23,078 nucleotides of DNA from an uncultured Asticcacaulis sp. (lineage in GTDB: Bacteria > Pseudomonadota > Alphaproteobacteria > Caulobacterales > Caulobacteraceae): contig CAMLPZ010000028.1 of the NCBI GenBank assembly GCA_946482045.1, positions 1-23,078 on the forward strand, read 5' to 3'. The position numbers and the translations under genes were made by a program. Each line of letters starts with the position of its first letter. The first letter of the stretch is position 1. Under the pieces are notes generated by a model. That model saw only the letters and a list, made by a program, of their open reading frames with translations. It did no database searches and was not told the DNA's origin. Positions 20,739 through 23,078 of this stretch are shown piece by piece.

Positions 20739-23078
20739 CGTTCAACCTGGCCGAAATCACGCGCGTCTATCGGATCATCGGGGCGCGCTGGCTGGTCTAC
20801 CTGCTGATGGTGACGGGTCTGACGCTCGCCTATTGCTCGGCGATCGTTATCGGCCTCTATATTCGCGACGAACTGAGCTATGATCGCTTCATGCCCGGCT
20901 CGGACCGTGTCTATCTGATCACGGCAAGCTACGGTCCGGCCGGTCAGCCGCTCGTCTGGAGCGACCGGATACCGGCGGGCGTGGCGCGCTGGATACGGAG
21001 CGACATGCCTGAGGTCGATCAGGTCGCGCGCTTTGATACGGTCGAATGGCCGATGCGCACTGCCCGCCGCCATGCCCGGGAGCGTTTCTACTGGGCCGAC
21101 GCCAACCTGTTCCGCGTTTTGAAGTTGCCAGTGCTGTACGGCGATCTTGCCACGTCCCTGGATAAGCCTGGCAGCGTGGTCATGACACGGCGCATGGCCA
21201 TCGCCTATTTCGGCCGCGCCGACGCGATCGGGCAATCCGTTACCACCCAATATGGCCACCGTATGACAGTGACCGCCGTGCTTAAGGATTTCCCGGCCAA
21301 CACCCATCTCGACCGTGAAATCTTCGGCGCCGGCGGCAGTCCTTATTCCAAGCTTCACAACTATGACGGCAACCACGATTTCCTCTGGCCGAACAGTTAC
21401 ACCTATGTGACTTTCAAACCCGGCGCAGATACTAAGGTCATGGCGGCCAGGCTGACTGAAATTGCCCGCAAGCGCTGGCAGGGGCCGAACAACCTGCCGG
21501 ACGGTTTCGCACTGGTGCCGCTCAGCCGCCTGCATTTCCAATCTCACGGCGACGGCGAACTGAAGCCGCGCGGCCACCTTGACTCGGTGCTGGCCTTGAT
21601 CGCCGTGGCGGTGGCCATCGTTACGCTGGCCTGCATCAATTTCGCCGGGCTGATTCTGGCAGAGCGGAATGAGCGTACAGAAGAGCAAAGGCTGCACAGC
21701 GCGCTTGGCGCGCGCCGCATCGACCTGATCGGCCAAATGCTGCGCGAATCGTTCATCGTTCACATCATCAGCGCCGGTCTGGGCCTTGTTACTGTGGAGC
21801 GCCTGCTGCCGTTTTTGAACAGGGCGCTCGATCTCAGGCTCGACCTGTGGACCATGCCACTGAGCCTGCTTCTGGCCGTTGTTTCCGTTGTTCTCGTACT
21901 CGTGCTCCTGAGCGGATTAACGCCAGCCTTGATAATTTCGCGGCCGCAGCCCGGCGGCGCGGCGCACACAAACGATGTCGCTTCGATGCGCTGGCGCGGC
22001 TGGGTCGTGGCGCAACTGGCCCTGGTCATCATACTGCTCACCGCTTCGCACACCGTAGCGCTGCAATGGAACTATGCCACGCGTGACGCGCTCGGGTTCA
22101 ACGGCGACGACGTGCTCATGGTCCGGTTCAGTGAGACACCGGAGATCGATACTCAGTTCGTAGCGCGGGTACGGTCGCTGCCCGGCGTGATCGCCGCAGC
22201 AGAGTCCTATGGCACTCCAACCAATGATTTTGTGCGGCCGGGATGGGTTACGCGATCCGGCCGCCCGCTAGTCCCCCTGACGCGCAATTCGACCCATCCT
22301 GATTTCATGCGTGTCTACGAAGTGCCAATATTGGCCGGACGCAATTTGTCGGGCACCTACCTGCTGCCGGAAACACCGCGTGAGGTAATGGTCAACGTGG
22401 CAGCGGTCCGAGCCCTGGGATTCACATCGCCGCAAGACGCATTGGGCCACGACATCGATTATGAAACCGACCGCACGCTCATGCGTTCGCGGATTGTCGG
22501 CGTCATTCCGAACCTTCGCGTGTCGACCCTTTATGAACCGATGCGGCCGATGATTTTCGACAATTTCTCCAAATACTTCACCCTGGTGAACATCCGTCTT
22601 GACCCACGTGACCGCGACAGGACGCTGGCGGCAATCGACGAGGCATGGCGGCAGGCATCTGCCGAAAGCGTGCCGATCGAGCGGCGCTTTTTTCGCGATT
22701 ACCTGATGGACCAGTACCACGACCTGCATCAGCAAATGGTTGCCTTCTACGCTGTTTCGGCGGTCGCGATCATGCTGTCGTCGCTGGGCCTGACCGGTCT
22801 GTCGATCTTCCTGACACGTCACCAGGTCCGTGAACTCGCCATCCGCAAGGCGCTGGGCGCGACATTCGGCGATTTGTTCCTGCAACGCTTTATGCCTTTC
22901 CTGTGGCCCTTCCTGCTGACCAATCTGGTCGCCTGGCCGGTGGCGTGGCTGTGCCTTCAGGCGTGGCTCGGCTCGTTCGCCGAGCACATAATGCTGTCCC
23001 CCCTGTCCTTCCTTGGCGCAGGCGTGGTGGCGGTCGGCGCGTCTCTGGCAACGATAGCCTTGCAGTCCGCCGCGACGG
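20735..23078 (+). CDS. FtsX/MacB-type ABC transporter permease with tandem repeats, cut by right edge
   Basis: The frame starts at a GTG that overlaps the ATPase stop and stays open for 781 codons to the window end, so only the last residues are missing (family size about 790-830). Helix 1 lies at about 18-42, then a roughly 240-residue periplasmic domain. Helices 2-4 lie at about 285-306, 340-360 and 372-395. Helix 5 (about 424-444) opens a second half with a roughly 220-residue periplasmic domain and helices near 670-692, 718-742 and 755-779. The FtsX-family coupling motif appears as HSALGARR in half one and ELAIRKALGAT (700-710) in half two. It is a duplicated single-chain permease, as in macrolide/peptide exporters and lipoprotein-handling systems. 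The substrate is unknown. No adaptor (HlyD-type) gene is seen before the edge. Confidence 0.92.
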   Translation, partial: MTFNLAEITRVYRIIGARWLVYLLMVTGLTLAYCSAIVIGLYIRDELSYDRFMPGSDRVYLITASYGPAGQPLVWSDRIPAGVARWIRSDMPEVDQVARFDTVEWPMRTARRHARERFYWADANLFRVLKLPVLYGDLATSLDKPGSVVMTRRMAIAYFGRADAIGQSVTTQYGHRMTVTAVLKDFPANTHLDREIFGAGGSPYSKLHNYDGNHDFLWPNSYTYVTFKPGADTKVMAARLTEIARKRWQGPNNLPDGFALVPLSRLHFQSHGDGELKPRGHLDSVLALIAVAVAIVTLACINFAGLILAERNERTEEQRLHSALGARRIDLIGQMLRESFIVHIISAGLGLVTVERLLPFLNRALDLRLDLWTMPLSLLLAVVSVVLVLVLLSGLTPALIISRPQPGGAAHTNDVASMRWRGWVVAQLALVIILLTASHTVALQWNYATRDALGFNGDDVLMVRFSETPEIDTQFVARVRSLPGVIAAAESYGTPTNDFVRPGWVTRSGRPLVPLTRNSTHPDFMRVYEVPILAGRNLSGTYLLPETPREVMVNVAAVRALGFTSPQDALGHDIDYETDRTLMRSRIVGVIPNLRVSTLYEPMRPMIFDNFSKYFTLVNIRLDPRDRDRTLAAIDEAWRQASAESVPIERRFFRDYLMDQYHDLHQQMVAFYAVSAVAIMLSSLGLTGLSIFLTRHQVRELAIRKALGATFGDLFLQRFMPFLWPFLLTNLVAWPVAWLCLQAWLGSFAEHIMLSPLSFLGAGVVAVGASLATIALQSAAT

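Noticed and set aside
19410..21763. Long minus-strand frames (434 and 350 codons) opposite the kinase, ATPase and permease genes
   Set aside because: Low-complexity, Arg/Gln/Asp/Val-rich translations without family motifs, lying fully antisense to genes with clear catalytic motifs.

Overview
The window reads as chromosome of a Gram-negative alphaproteobacterium, most likely a member of the Caulobacterales such as Asticcacaulis, Caulobacter or Phenylobacterium. This is an inference. It rests on moderately high GC, a D-mannonate dehydratase whose catalytic residues fall at the numbering of the Caulobacter/Novosphingobium enzymes, many TonB-type and plant-polysaccharide genes, and tightly overlapping alphaproteobacterial-style operons. 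No tRNA, rRNA, CRISPR array, insertion sequence or phage gene was seen.

Region 1 (1-2408) is an efflux locus. An RND pump gene runs off the left edge (start of an AcrB-like permease) behind its AcrA-like lipoprotein adaptor, both on the minus strand. A TetR-family regulator is divergent on the plus strand, and an inverted repeat that looks like its operator lies in the shared intergenic region. A perfect 11-bp hairpin (2412-2437) separates the regulator from the next, convergent gene.

Region 2 (2462-7073, minus strand) is an iron-uptake locus: a 55-residue single-helix membrane protein, a 203-residue polytopic membrane protein, a PepSY-type inner-membrane protein and a siderophore-type TonB-dependent receptor. 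Palindromes of the kind bound by Fur lie just upstream of the 203-residue gene and over the -10 of a good promoter in front of the receptor gene, so the whole locus is probably repressed by iron.

Region 3 (7201-17245) is a (glucurono)xylan utilisation locus. D-mannonate dehydratase (plus strand, GntR-like operator upstream) faces a five-gene minus-strand operon: GH31 alpha-xylosidase-like enzyme, type-B carboxylesterase, GH39 beta-xylosidase, a DUF1593 nucleoside-hydrolase-like protein and a GH43 enzyme. All five operon products carry export signals, two of them of twin-arginine type. They would trim xylo-oligosaccharides in the periplasm, while mannonate dehydratase feeds released glucuronate into the 2-keto-3-deoxygluconate route. 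The 399-bp region upstream of the operon holds two stable hairpins. One has a U-tract and forms properly only in the minus-strand RNA, which suggests a terminated small RNA or an attenuator ahead of the operon.

Region 4 (17645-23078, plus strand) is a translationally coupled signalling and transport unit: an NtrC-like response regulator, a histidine kinase with two helices and almost no periplasmic loop, a MacB/LolD-type ABC ATPase and a tandem FtsX/MacB-type permease cut by the right edge. The regulator's AAA+ domain has lost the sigma-54 GAFTGA loop and the Walker B acidic pair. The unit resembles in layout, not in regulator family, the Firmicute BceRS-BceAB peptide-sensing and detoxification modules, and it is the best candidate here for an under-described system.
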